Source: Bacilli bacterium
GTDB taxonomy: Bacteria; Bacillota_I; Bacilli_A; RF39; UBA660
Direction of reading: 5' to 3'
DNA: 32,549 bases
NCBI GenBank assembly: GCA_016293205.1
Contig: JAEDES010000010.1
Location: forward strand, 1-32,549
This document shows, one piece after another, positions 1-8,108 of the stretch. The first letter of the stretch is position 1. The number at the start of each line of letters is the position of its first letter. The position numbers and the translations under genes were made by a program. Under the pieces are notes generated by a model that saw only the letters and a list, made by a program, of their open reading frames with translations, was not told the origin of the DNA and ran no database searches.

Positions 1-1190
1 TTAACTCCTCCATTTGAAGCAAAACCTTGTAAGATATTACTTTCAAATGAATGTGTCTTACTAACACGTTTTTTATAGTCTTTAATACCTATATTAATCA
101 TATCATCAAGTACTTGAGTAAAACTAATTCCTTTAGCTTCCCATAAATAGAAAGCAAGAGAACCAGGAATTGAATTAATTTCATTAATATAAACTTTATT
201 AGTATCCTGATCAATTAAGAAATCAATTCTACTATTTCCACTAACACCTAATGCTTTAAATGCTCTAACAGCAATATCTTCTACTTCACTTCTAACTTTA
301 TCAGATAGTTCTGCAGGAAGTTTTCTGTTAGTTGAGGCCATACCTTTAGAAGCCTTACCAGGAGCCTTAGCACCTTTTAATTTACCATTCTTTCCTCCAC
401 CAATATATTTATCAGTATAAGTTAAGAATTTATTTCCAGAAAGCACTTCTTCAATTTCACTAACTTTTTGATGTTCATAATTACCCATAACAGCAATATT
501 AACTTCTTTTAAGTTCTTAACCACTTCTTCTACTACAATCTTAGAATCATATAAAATAGCATCATCAATAGCTTCAAATAACTTATCTTCACTATCAACT
601 ACACTAATACCTACAGATGAACCAGTAGTAGCAGGTTTAACAATAACTGGATATTTTAAAGTTCCAACTTTTTTCATGATAGCATCACTATCTTGTTTAT
701 AATCAACATCATAGAACCAAACATATTTAGTCATTGGAATATCTGCACTCTTCCATACATCTTTCATGTAAGCTTTATCTTGACCAACTACTGATCCATA
801 TACATTAGACCCAGTAAATGGAATACCAATACTTTGTAAGTATCCTTGTAATACTCCATCTTCTACATTTGTACCATGTACAACTGGTAAACAAATATCA
901 ATTTCTTTAACAACACTTTTAAAGAATCCTTTAGTTTGTAATACAAAGTTACCATTCTTACAATATAAAACTACGTTTTTAGCATATTTCTTAATTAAAT
1001 TTAAATCAGTATACACTTCAATATCTTTTAACATATCTCCTGTATACCATTCTCTATCTTTAGTAATATAAATTGGTACAACTTCATATTTTTCTAAATC
1101 TAATTTATTCATAGCCTGCATAGCAGAAATAATACTTACTTCATGTTCAACAGACTCTCCTCCAAAGATAACACCAACTCTAATTTTCAT
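1..1190 (-). CDS. ddl: D-alanine--D-alanine ligase (3' end at window edge)
   Basis: Joins two D-alanines using ATP to make the dipeptide that MurF adds to the peptidoglycan precursor; cytoplasmic. Translating the minus strand from the ATG at 1190 gives about 396 codons with no stop before the window edge. The N-terminus has the family motif GGESVEHEVS; the middle has an ATP-grasp loop (TTGSSVGIS), and near residue 340 the metal/substrate motif NEINSIPGS followed by FYLWEAKGISF, a form I associate with clostridial/Bacilli Ddl. The length is already at the upper end for the family, so at most a few codons are missing. It follows murF by 12 nt and is the last visible gene of the hydrolase-murF-ddl operon. 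A D-Ala-D-Ser or D-Ala-D-Lac ligase cannot be excluded by eye, but nothing van-like surrounds it. Confidence 0.93.
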   Translation of the reverse strand, partial: MKIRVGVIFGGESVEHEVSIISAMQAMNKLDLEKYEVVPIYITKDREWYTGDMLKDIEVYTDLNLIKKYAKNVVLYCKNGNFVLQTKGFFKSVVKEIDICLPVVHGTNVEDGVLQGYLQSIGIPFTGSNVYGSVVGQDKAYMKDVWKSADIPMTKYVWFYDVDYKQDSDAIMKKVGTLKYPVIVKPATTGSSVGISVVDSEDKLFEAIDDAILYDSKIVVEEVVKNLKEVNIAVMGNYEHQKVSEIEEVLSGNKFLTYTDKYIGGGKNGKLKGAKAPGKASKGMASTNRKLPAELSDKVRSEVEDIAVRAFKALGVSGNSRIDFLIDQDTNKVYINEINSIPGSLAFYLWEAKGISFTQVLDDMINIGIKDYKKRVSKTHSFESNILQGFASNGGV

Positions 1191-1202
1191 AACTTCATCT
1201 CC

Positions 1203-2813
1203 CTATTCATTAAATGTATCTGGTAAATCATTTTCAAATAAAGCATACACTTCTTCATTACCAGTTAATGTACCTATAAAAGAATATGCTTTTCTAACAT
1301 CATTAAAAACTATTATTTTCTCTTTGTCAAATCCCTTAGTTAATAATCCCTCTTTAATCGGTTTAGTTTTATTCTCCCCAATTAAAACAACATAATCAGC
1401 AACTTCAGCAATTTGTTCTCCAAATTTCTTATTATATTCAGCCTCTTTTTCTCCAAGTTCAATCATACCTGGAGTAACAACAACTCTAATTCCTGGCATC
1501 ATTCCAAGTACACGACAAGCTGCTTCTGCCCCTACCGGATTAGAATTATAAGCATCATCTATTTGATAAAAATTACCAAGTCTTTTTAACTCTAGCCTAT
1601 GTTCTACAGGTCTAACCCCTCTAACTGCTTGAATTAGTTCTTCCATAGAAATTCCAAATTCAATTCCAAAAGCTATACCTGCAAGAATATTATAAATATT
1701 ATGATCTCCTAATAACTTAGTTTCAAATTTATAAACATTCTCATCACCTTTAAGATATACATCAAAACTACTACCTTTAGATGAGCACTTAATATTATCA
1801 GCACGAACATCTACATTTTTATTATTAATACCTATCCAAATAATCTTAACTTTATTTTGTAGTTTGTAACTAACTTGTTTAGGATCGTCACCATTTAATA
1901 CTGCAAATCCATCTTCAGGTAAAGATTCAATAAGTTCAAATTTACCTTTAATAATATTTTCTTCACTACCAAAACTTTCTAAATGAGCAGTTCCAATTCT
2001 AGTAAGTATACCATATTTAGGTTCAACTAAATCACAAAGTTCTTTAATTTCTCCCCTAACATAAGCCCCCATCTCTGCAATAAATACATCAGTAAACTTA
2101 TCTAAGTGATTATTAATAGTAATCATTAATCCATTAGGAGTATTTAAATTCTTAGGACTAGCTAAAGCATTATACTTAATATTTAAAATATCACAAAGAA
2201 TATTCTTACTACTTGTCTTACCATAACTACCAGTAATACCAATTACTTTAAGTTTATTCATACTTCTTAATTTACTTTTAGCTTTTCTTCTAAAACCTAA
2301 GAATATCATCTTCTCTATAGGTTTATTAATAATATTTGCAATATAAACAATTATATAGTTTAAATAAATTAAAATAGTAAAAATAAATACCATTAACCAA
2401 CAAAATTTATTATTATTAACATTCATAAATAACAAAACTATTGGTACTAAATAAAATAAACTACTAGTAAATATTAATCTCTTAATTCTCTTTGTAATAA
2501 CTAAAGGTTTCTTATTTTGATCATTTCTAATTCTTCTATTCCAAACTACTCCTAGAATAAAACTAATAACAATAATTGACCAAAGTCCAATAAATGATAA
2601 ATATTCTATATCATAAAATACAAAACTACCTACTAATGAAATTAATAATATTGATAAATCTAAATCAAAAAATATCTTATTATTTTTAATCATCCATTTA
2701 ATATATCTATTATTTTCATTATATAAATTTTGCTGTAACATATGTAAACTTCTTTTAGATTTATACACTGTACAAAATATTAACATTAATATTAATAAAA
2801 TATATATAGTCAT
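1203..2813 (-). CDS. murF: MurF with an N-terminal membrane domain
   Basis: UDP-MurNAc-tripeptide:D-Ala-D-Ala ligase, the last cytoplasmic amino-acid addition to the peptidoglycan precursor. Of 536 residues, about 190-536 are a normal Mur ligase: P-loop GITGSYGKT at 192-200, central-domain motif AEMGAYVRGEI, and the C-terminal MurF signature DDAYNSNPVGAEAA. Residues 1-165 are an added hydrophobic domain with about five membrane segments (roughly 2-17, 50-68, 70-92, 113-131, 137-160), absent from the classical enzyme of about 450 aa. This should tether the ligase to the inner membrane near MraY/MurG; that role is inference. The start ATG at 2813 has a strong AGGAGG site that overlaps the end of the upstream hydrolase gene, and ddl follows after 12 nt. 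Confidence 0.93.
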   Translation of the reverse strand: MTIYILLILMLIFCTVYKSKRSLHMLQQNLYNENNRYIKWMIKNNKIFFDLDLSILLISLVGSFVFYDIEYLSFIGLWSIIVISFILGVVWNRRIRNDQNKKPLVITKRIKRLIFTSSLFYLVPIVLLFMNVNNNKFCWLMVFIFTILIYLNYIIVYIANIINKPIEKMIFLGFRRKAKSKLRSMNKLKVIGITGSYGKTSSKNILCDILNIKYNALASPKNLNTPNGLMITINNHLDKFTDVFIAEMGAYVRGEIKELCDLVEPKYGILTRIGTAHLESFGSEENIIKGKFELIESLPEDGFAVLNGDDPKQVSYKLQNKVKIIWIGINNKNVDVRADNIKCSSKGSSFDVYLKGDENVYKFETKLLGDHNIYNILAGIAFGIEFGISMEELIQAVRGVRPVEHRLELKRLGNFYQIDDAYNSNPVGAEAACRVLGMMPGIRVVVTPGMIELGEKEAEYNKKFGEQIAEVADYVVLIGENKTKPIKEGLLTKGFDKEKIIVFNDVRKAYSFIGTLTGNEEVYALFENDLPDTFNE

Positions 2814-2822
2814 AACTTCCTC

Positions 2823-3542
2823 CTAAATAAAATTATTTAGTATATTAACAACTTGTCCTAAATTTTCTATGTATGCATAATGTGTACCTGGTAAAACTAT
2901 TAATGCTGCATCTACCATAATACTTTCTAATATCTTAGCATCACTAACAGGAGCTTCTAAATCATTTTCACCCCAAATAAGTAATGTTGGACAATCAATT
3001 TCTTTTGCATACTTTGATAAATCTTCATTAACAACATTTACTAATGTTTGTCTCATAATAGGACTTGCTGCCTTATAATCTCTTGAACCTATAAAGTTCT
3101 TTGCAAATTCTCCAATTTTATCCATTCCTGGTAATTTCTTAATACCTTTTAAAATTTTAACATTAAGTGGTAACTCAGTATCTTCTCTTACACAAGGGCT
3201 TCCAAATAGAACTATTTTTTCAACCACATGATCTGCAGAATATCTAATCGCTACTCTTCCTCCAAAAGAATGTCCCATAATAATAGGTTTCTTTATATCA
3301 AGTTTATTAATAAACTCTTCTAACATATCTGCATAATCTTTTATATTCCAAGATTCACTAGGTTCTTCACTAAATCCAAACCCAGGAAAATCTAATATTG
3401 TAATTCTAAATCTATCTGAAAAGTTATCTCCTAACATTTTCATCATTTCTATATTTTGTCCCCATCCATGTAACAACAAAATATCTTTACCTTCACCATA
3501 TTGTATGTAATTAACTAAGACGTTTTTAACTTTTATTTTCAT
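2823..3542 (-). CDS. alpha/beta-fold hydrolase
   Basis: A 239-residue single-domain alpha/beta hydrolase of unknown substrate, without signal peptide. The visible elements are the oxyanion-loop HGWGQN near residue 25, the nucleophile elbow GHSFGGR near residue 93 (Ser), the acid in WGENDLEAP and the base in PGTHYAY near the C-terminus, so the catalytic triad looks intact. It is the first gene of the operon with murF and ddl, which is unusual company; a lipid, peptide-ester or D-amino-acid derivative substrate linked to wall synthesis is possible but unsupported. The start ATG at 3542 has a good GGAGGT site 7 nt upstream. Confidence 0.85.
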   Translation of the reverse strand: MKIKVKNVLVNYIQYGEGKDILLLHGWGQNIEMMKMLGDNFSDRFRITILDFPGFGFSEEPSESWNIKDYADMLEEFINKLDIKKPIIMGHSFGGRVAIRYSADHVVEKIVLFGSPCVREDTELPLNVKILKGIKKLPGMDKIGEFAKNFIGSRDYKAASPIMRQTLVNVVNEDLSKYAKEIDCPTLLIWGENDLEAPVSDAKILESIMVDAALIVLPGTHYAYIENLGQVVNILNNFI

Positions 3543-3744
3543 AGGTAACCTCCAACAAAATTATATCATAATTTAAAATCAAAAAGATTTATCAATAATT
3601 AAAAGTCAAATAATTATAAATAAAATTAATCATAAAATGTCAATAAATGTAAACATATCACTTTACACATACAAATATTTATTATTGTTGAACATAAAAC
3701 TCTATGTTATAATTAACATATAAATAATAAAAAGAGGTGTCCTA
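3543..3744. promoter_or_regulatory. divergent intergenic region with two promoters
   Basis: About 200 AT-rich bases between the minus-strand hydrolase-murF-ddl operon and a plus-strand small gene. For the minus operon, an extended -10 (TGA-TATAAT, 3560-3565 as read on the opposite strand) lies 18 bp before the start, with no good -35. A small inverted repeat TGTAAA-N8-TTTACA is present at 3648-3667 and could be an operator. No coding sequence or RNA gene is seen. Confidence 0.5.
3685..3713 (+). promoter_or_regulatory. extended -10 promoter for the 91-aa gene
   Basis: TTGTTG at 3685-3690, 17 bp spacer, then TATAAT at 3708-3713 preceded by TGT, a good extended -10. The gene's AGAGGTG ribosome-binding site and ATG follow at 3733-3747. 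Confidence 0.65.
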
Positions 3745-4020
3745 ATGTTTAAATTTAAAAGAAAAAAGAAAGCATACAAACTTGCAAAAGCTGAACAAAA
3801 AGAAATAATCAAAAACTCTATTGAAGAAGCTGCAATCCTTACAGTAATCTTCGCAACATTAATTATGTTATTTGATAATCAAATGTTATATTTCTTTAAA
3901 TCAGTAATTCAATTATCAAACTTAGAAAGATTTGAAATAATACTTTTATTTATTCCAGTATTTTTAATATTTAGTATAGTATATACAGTATTAAAAGTAT
4001 TAATCACAAGAAAAATATAA
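3745..4020 (+). CDS. small two-helix membrane protein, unknown
   Basis: 91 residues. The first 25 are strongly basic (KFKRKKKAYKLAKAEQK), then two hydrophobic segments at about 30-55 and 65-86, ending in a short basic tail. Under the positive-inside rule both ends would be cytoplasmic, giving a hairpin topology. It is transcribed alone from its own extended -10 promoter, with a good ribosome-binding site, and ends at a strong bidirectional terminator. I recognise no family. Confidence 0.75.
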   Translation: MFKFKRKKKAYKLAKAEQKEIIKNSIEEAAILTVIFATLIMLFDNQMLYFFKSVIQLSNLERFEIILLFIPVFLIFSIVYTVLKVLITRKI

Positions 4021-4047
4021 AAGAACCAATTAAATTGGTTCTTTTTT
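4021..4047. terminator. bidirectional intrinsic terminator
   Basis: A 10-bp stem AAGAACCAAT (4021-4030) / ATTGGTTCTT (4034-4043) with loop TAA, followed by a T-run on the plus strand and preceded by A's, so it can serve both converging genes (ending at 4020 and 4046). Confidence 0.85.
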
Positions 4048-4477
4048 ATATCTCTACATAACCTTCAAACCATTCTTTAAATGCTTTTAATATTTTATAT
4101 TTATTAGTGTCTTCATCACTATCAGCATCTAAAAAATCAACTACTTCCCCATCTTTAAAAATTATAAATGACGGATAAAACTTAACTGTATCTTTTAAAC
4201 TAGTTTTCTTCATATCAGTAAAAGACATTTTATAAATACTAATTTTTTTTATGTCCATATACTCATCTAATAACTTTTCAAACTCAGAAGACATAATACA
4301 CATAGGTTGATATATAAATACTACAAAATTTTCCTTAGATTTAATTAAATCATCAACACCTAAATAATCTATATCAATAAACTCACTTCTTTTATAATAT
4401 TTATCCTCTAATTTTATTTTTCCATTACAACCTACTAATAATAGACTTATAAGTATTAAAACAATTATCTTTTTCAT
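4046..4477 (-). CDS. thioredoxin-fold lipoprotein with CxxS-type site
   Basis: 143 residues with a lipoprotein signal (basic start, hydrophobic stretch, lipobox LLVG-C17), so it should be exported and lipid-anchored. The rest fits a thioredoxin fold: FVVFIYQPMC at 51-60, a motif C60-I-M-S63 where thioredoxins have CxxC, and the cis-proline segment YPSFIIFKDGEVV (P102). With only the first cysteine kept it could form mixed disulfides or act as a reductase-like or chaperone-like protein rather than a two-cysteine oxidoreductase. It starts 1 nt after the stop of the rhodanese-like lipoprotein gene, so the two are probably translationally coupled and act together at the cell surface. The redox partnership is inference. 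Confidence 0.78.
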   Translation of the reverse strand: MKKIIVLILISLLLVGCNGKIKLEDKYYKRSEFIDIDYLGVDDLIKSKENFVVFIYQPMCIMSSEFEKLLDEYMDIKKISIYKMSFTDMKKTSLKDTVKFYPSFIIFKDGEVVDFLDADSDEDTNKYKILKAFKEWFEGYVEI

Positions 4478-4478
4478 A

Positions 4479-5150
4479 TTATTTAACCTTATGTAAATTA
4501 TTAAAATCTATATCATGATAAGTAACTTTCCAAAAGTCATAAGAAACACTTTTATCTTTATTAGTCTTTTTAACTTCTACATTATTTTCACCATCATAGT
4601 ACCAATAACCACCAACATTATAGATTTTATCCTCATCCCATCCTAAGGAAACTAACATATTCTTAGTCATTCCAGCGTAACCTCCGCCTCCACACATTAA
4701 GAATATATTTTTATCTTTTGGAAAATAATATTCTAAAATTTCTAATGATTCTTCATATCTAGCAGTATATTTACCATCTTTTTCTTTAAATAATGTTTTA
4801 CCAGTATAAGTATCTCCTACTTCATCAGGTAAACCACTAACATTAACTAATAACGGATAAGGAACAACTTCAAATCCTTTAACAAATCCTGATAAATAAG
4901 AATCTCCTCCAATAGCTTCATAATTGCCTGGATCTTTTAACATTCTCATATCACGATAAACACTATCACTTCGACCTAAATATTTATCAATAGTCTCTTC
5001 ATTTATATTTTTATCAATCCCAAATTGTTCTCCTCTAATACCACTTGTAATTTCTGGCTTAGGTAAATCCTCTAATTGTTTTTCACAAGAACAACCTACA
5101 ACACATAAACTAATAATTAATAATAAAATTAATAAACTTTTCTTTTTCAT
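4479..5150 (-). CDS. rhodanese-like lipoprotein
   Basis: 223 residues with a lipobox (CVVG-C20), so an exported lipid-anchored protein. The body resembles a rhodanese domain: an R-D-M-R segment near 66-69 followed by G..SYLSGFVKGFEVVPYP (like the GHIxGAxxIP region), then IFLMC153-GGGGY at the position of the catalytic cysteine loop, and LGWDEDKIYNVGGY like the C-terminal rhodanese signature. The loop is glycine-rich and lacks the usual Arg, so activity may differ from sulfurtransferase. The start has a good AGGAGG site. It is followed 1 nt later by a thioredoxin-like lipoprotein; a matched pair of surface thiol proteins is the natural reading. Confidence 0.78.
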   Translation of the reverse strand: MKKKSLLILLLIISLCVVGCSCEKQLEDLPKPEITSGIRGEQFGIDKNINEETIDKYLGRSDSVYRDMRMLKDPGNYEAIGGDSYLSGFVKGFEVVPYPLLVNVSGLPDEVGDTYTGKTLFKEKDGKYTARYEESLEILEYYFPKDKNIFLMCGGGGYAGMTKNMLVSLGWDEDKIYNVGGYWYYDGENNVEVKKTNKDKSVSYDFWKVTYHDIDFNNLHKVK

Positions 5151-5235
5151 ATTTTCCTCCTACAATTAAAATTATACATTAAAATATAGAAAAATAAATA
5201 AACAGTTAGTTGAATTAACTAAAATATAAGTTGAG

Positions 5236-5922
5236 TTACTTCTTACAACTACCTTCAACCTCTAAATCAACTCTATATTTCTTTGCTCTATCTTTATCAT
5301 CTTTCGCAATAATATCTATATATAAAGCATGAATATTTCTATCTTTACAAATACTATCATAATCATCTACTTTGAATTTAACATCTTTTAAAAACTTTTC
5401 CAAAGTAATTGGACTTCCTTCATAAACATAAGAATCTATCTTTTTAAATAATTCAATATCTTCTTCATATAAAGTACAACTAATACTAGAATACATCTCT
5501 CTATTATCACCACCACAATATTCTATATTAGAAATATATATAGTAGCTTTCTTAGTATTATAAGCTAAAGAACCACTAATATTAAAACGTTCACAACTAG
5601 TTGTAATTGTTTTAAATTCATAACTAGAATCAATACATCTAATAATAACTAATCCCCATATAAAGAAAACAATAAGGCCTAAAACAATCATAATAGGAAC
5701 ATAACTTTTCTTTTTAACTTCACCATTAAATAAATCTTCTATTTTTAAATTAAAATCATCACATATCTTTTTAATTAATAAAGAATCAGGCATATTCTTA
5801 CCATTCTCCCATTTACTTACAGCCTGATATGTAACATTATATTTATCAGCAAATTCTTTTTGAGTAAGATTATTATCCTTTCTAATTTTCTTTATTAAAT
5901 TACCAAACTTTTCTTGATCCAT
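5236..5922 (-). CDS. membrane-bound XRE-family regulator
   Basis: About 228 residues. Residues 5-62 are a classic HTH_3 domain (LIKKIRKDNNLTQKEFADKY, then the recognition-helix part YQAVSKWENGKNMP). After a basic linker (EVKKKSY) comes one membrane helix at about 74-94, then an outside domain of some 130 residues with several cysteines. The architecture suggests a regulator that senses an external or membrane signal. I chose the ATG at 5922; an in-frame TTG at 5931 exists, but it overlaps the preceding gene's stop and has no better ribosome site. It is the last gene of the lysR-tag-pseudouridine synthase operon, and starts 1 nt past that stop codon. Confidence 0.85.
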   Translation of the reverse strand: MDQEKFGNLIKKIRKDNNLTQKEFADKYNVTYQAVSKWENGKNMPDSLLIKKICDDFNLKIEDLFNGEVKKKSYVPIMIVLGLIVFFIWGLVIIRCIDSSYEFKTITTSCERFNISGSLAYNTKKATIYISNIEYCGGDNREMYSSISCTLYEEDIELFKKIDSYVYEGSPITLEKFLKDVKFKVDDYDSICKDRNIHALYIDIIAKDDKDRAKKYRVDLEVEGSCKK

Positions 5923-5923
5923 T

Positions 5924-6622
5924 CTATTCAACTACTTTCTTTAATTCTTCTTCAGTAAATTCTCTAAATTCACCCAACTCTAAATCCTCTGGTAAATAAA
6001 AATTTCCCATAGAAATTCTATTTAATTCAACAACTTCTGCCCCAAAACATCCAAACATTCTTTTAATTTGATGATATCTTCCTTCAGTTAAAGTGACAAT
6101 ACCCGAATACTCCCCCGTAATTTCAAGTTCACTACTCTTACATTCTCCATCTATTAATTTAATACCATCTCTAAAACCTAAAACCATTTCATTAGTAATC
6201 TTTTTATCAATAACAACTTCATATGATTTCTTAACATGTTTCTTAGGAGATAAAATATTATGAGCAAAATCTCCATCATCAGTAATAATCATCAATCCTG
6301 TAGTATCTTTATCAAGTCTTCCTGCTGGAAATAAATTACGATGTAAATATTTTTCATCTATTAAATCAAGTACTGTAGGTAAACTTCTATCTTCAGTAGC
6401 AGAAATATATCCTTTTGGTTTATTAAGCATTAAATAAACATATTTTTTAAATATAAGTTCTTCATCATCAATAAATATTTTATTAATAGAAGTATCTACT
6501 TTAATATCACTATTAGTAACAATTACACCATCTACTTTAACACGTTTCTTCTTTACAAGTTCTTTTACTTCTTTTCTAGAATATCCAACTTGATTACTAA
6601 TAACTTTATCGATTCTTTCCAT
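5924..6622 (-). CDS. RsuA/RluB-type rRNA pseudouridine synthase
   Basis: 232 residues. It isomerises a uridine in ribosomal RNA. An S4 RNA-binding domain occupies about residues 1-60 (RIDKVISNQVGYSRKEVKEL), followed by the catalytic domain with LNKPKGYIS and the motif GRLDKDTTGLMIITDDG carrying the catalytic Asp, and RYHQIKRMFG near the C-terminus. The length and single S4 domain fit the RsuA/RluB/RluE family; the precise target (for example position 516 of 16S) cannot be told by eye. The start at 6622 is set by an AGGAGGGAT site; a longer reading frame to 6685 runs back into the tag gene and is not needed. Confidence 0.9.
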   Translation of the reverse strand: MERIDKVISNQVGYSRKEVKELVKKKRVKVDGVIVTNSDIKVDTSINKIFIDDEELIFKKYVYLMLNKPKGYISATEDRSLPTVLDLIDEKYLHRNLFPAGRLDKDTTGLMIITDDGDFAHNILSPKKHVKKSYEVVIDKKITNEMVLGFRDGIKLIDGECKSSELEITGEYSGIVTLTEGRYHQIKRMFGCFGAEVVELNRISMGNFYLPEDLELGEFREFTEEELKKVVE

Positions 6623-6632
6623 AATATCCCTC

Positions 6633-7172
6633 CTATTTAGTATAACACATAAAACAATCTTCTTCATGAGAATATATAATACCAATAGCCTGTAAGTACG
6701 AATAAATTATTGTACTACCAACAAACTTCATTCCACGACAAATTAAATCTTTACTAATCTTATCAGATAACCAGTTAGTAGTACAATTATTCTCATAAAT
6801 AACACCATCATAAAAACTACATAAGTATTTATAAAAAGATCCATATTCTAAACAAATACTTTTAAATATTTTACTATTATTTATACTTGCATTAATCTTT
6901 AATTTATTACGAACAATTCCCTTATTATTTAATAAGGATAAAATTTTTTCATCATCATATAAAATAATCTTCTCTATATCAAAATTATCATAAGCATCTT
7001 TAAAATTCTCTCTTTTATTTAAAATACACTCCCAAGATAGTCCTGCTTGAAAACTCTCAAGTATTAACATTTCTAATAAATATCTATCACTTGTATCATT
7101 AAGTACACACCATTCGTTATCATGATACTTAATATACTTTAAATTACTACTACACCAACTACATCTTTTCAT
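6633..7172 (-). CDS. tag: DNA-3-methyladenine glycosylase I
   Basis: About 179 residues. It removes 3-methyladenine from alkylated DNA to start base-excision repair. The N-terminal signature KRCSWC...YIKYHDNEW, the ESFQAGLSWECILNKRENF block and the C-terminal H-EEDC-F-MC supply the Tag-specific zinc ligands (early Cys, His of YHD, late His and Cys). The start is the ATG at 7172 with a TGAGGA site; this overlaps the 3' end of the lysR-type gene by 14 nt in another frame, which indicates tight translational coupling. The sequence is slightly short in the middle but looks intact. Confidence 0.93.
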   Translation of the reverse strand: MKRCSWCSSNLKYIKYHDNEWCVLNDTSDRYLLEMLILESFQAGLSWECILNKRENFKDAYDNFDIEKIILYDDEKILSLLNNKGIVRNKLKINASINNSKIFKSICLEYGSFYKYLCSFYDGVIYENNCTTNWLSDKISKDLICRGMKFVGSTIIYSYLQAIGIIYSHEEDCFMCYTK

Positions 7173-8019
7173 AATATTCCTCAATCATTTTAATAAACTC
7201 ACTACAAGAAAAACTACATTCACGATCATCTTTAATTCCATAAACAACTCTTCTTGCAGGTATTAAAATATCACTTTTAACTTCATAAAAATTATCATTA
7301 ATAAATTCCTTTGTAACAAGCCCAATACCAAATCCATTAGATACTAATTTACATACTAAAGAATGACTAACAACTTCCATCTTAGGACAAAAATCAAAGT
7401 CAATTGATTTATCAAAATTACGCCTCATAATAGAAGGATTCTTTTGAATAATAATATCAAAATCAGAAATATTATTCTTATCTAAAGTAATATCAAGTTC
7501 CCTATTGCTAACAAATATATCATGTAATAAACAAACATCATGTACTTCTATATCTTTATAAGTATTATCAGAACTTATAACAATTATATCTAAATCTCCA
7601 TTTCTAAGTTTCTTAACTAAATTATCTGTTAAATCATTATAAATATTAATAACAACATTAGGATATTTCTTATGAAATAAACCAAGTACATCGATTAATA
7701 TATTTTCACTTATAACAGTAGATGCCCCTATATTTAAAACCCCTGAATCTAAATTCTTTAATGATAAAAATTTATTAGATCCATTTATAAAATAATTCAT
7801 TCCTTCTCTTATATAATTATAAAGAATTTCACCTTCATTAGTTAATACAACCCCTTTAGGAGTTCTAATAAATAACTTCCCACCTAGCTGTTCTTCTAAA
7901 GTATGAATAGACTGTGTAACAGCAGGTTGACTAATCATTAACTTCTCCGCACCCTTAGAAATACTCTTCTCATTCGCTACTTCATAAAAAACTTTATAAA
8001 GTTCAAAATTAATATTCAT
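7159..8019 (-). CDS. LysR-family transcriptional regulator
   Basis: 286 residues. The N-terminal winged HTH is clear (YEVANEKSISKGAEKLMISQ, PAVTQSIHTLEEQLGGKLF-IRTPKGVVLTNEG), followed by a periplasmic-binding-protein-like effector domain from about residue 90 (GVLNIGASTVISENILI). It heads the operon that continues into tag and stands back to back with coaB. Its own promoter is very good (8061-8089), and a palindrome of LysR-box type sits between that promoter and the ribosome-binding site, which suggests autoregulation. The effector is unknown; the divergent gene suggests a link to coenzyme A or pantothenate/cysteine metabolism, by inference only. Confidence 0.93.
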   Translation of the reverse strand: MNINFELYKVFYEVANEKSISKGAEKLMISQPAVTQSIHTLEEQLGGKLFIRTPKGVVLTNEGEILYNYIREGMNYFINGSNKFLSLKNLDSGVLNIGASTVISENILIDVLGLFHKKYPNVVINIYNDLTDNLVKKLRNGDLDIIVISSDNTYKDIEVHDVCLLHDIFVSNRELDITLDKNNISDFDIIIQKNPSIMRRNFDKSIDFDFCPKMEVVSHSLVCKLVSNGFGIGLVTKEFINDNFYEVKSDILIPARRVVYGIKDDRECSFSCSEFIKMIEEYYEKM

Positions 8020-8029
8020 ATAACCACTC

Positions 8030-8046
8030 CTTATATCAAATATAAG
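8030..8046. promoter_or_regulatory. candidate LysR-type operator palindrome
   Basis: CTTATATCAAATATAAG, a perfect 6-bp inverted repeat around 5 bases that satisfies the T-N11-A rule for LysR-family sites. It lies just downstream of the predicted lysR-type transcription start and touches its ribosome-binding site. Confidence 0.5.
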
Positions 8047-8060
8047 TAATATATATTTTT

Positions 8061-8089
8061 ATTATAAAAATTTAAAAATTATAATACAA
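8061..8089 (-). promoter_or_regulatory. lysR-operon promoter, overlapping the coaB -10
   Basis: On the minus strand TTGTAT (8084-8089), 17 bp, TATAAT (8061-8066). On the plus strand a TATAAT at 8080-8085 is the only evident -10 for coaB and overlaps this -35 by two bases, so RNA polymerase cannot occupy both at once. Confidence 0.7.
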
Positions 8090-8108
8090 GTATGAAGGAG
8101 GAAAAAAT

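Noticed and set aside
1..1190. Vancomycin-resistance type ligase
   Set aside because: It sits with murF in a wall-synthesis operon and no vanH, vanX, vanT or sensor genes are nearby.
6622..6685. Longer N-terminus for the pseudouridine synthase
   Set aside because: The extension lies in the tag gene and has no match to the S4 domain start; the AGGAGGGAT site points to the ATG at 6622.
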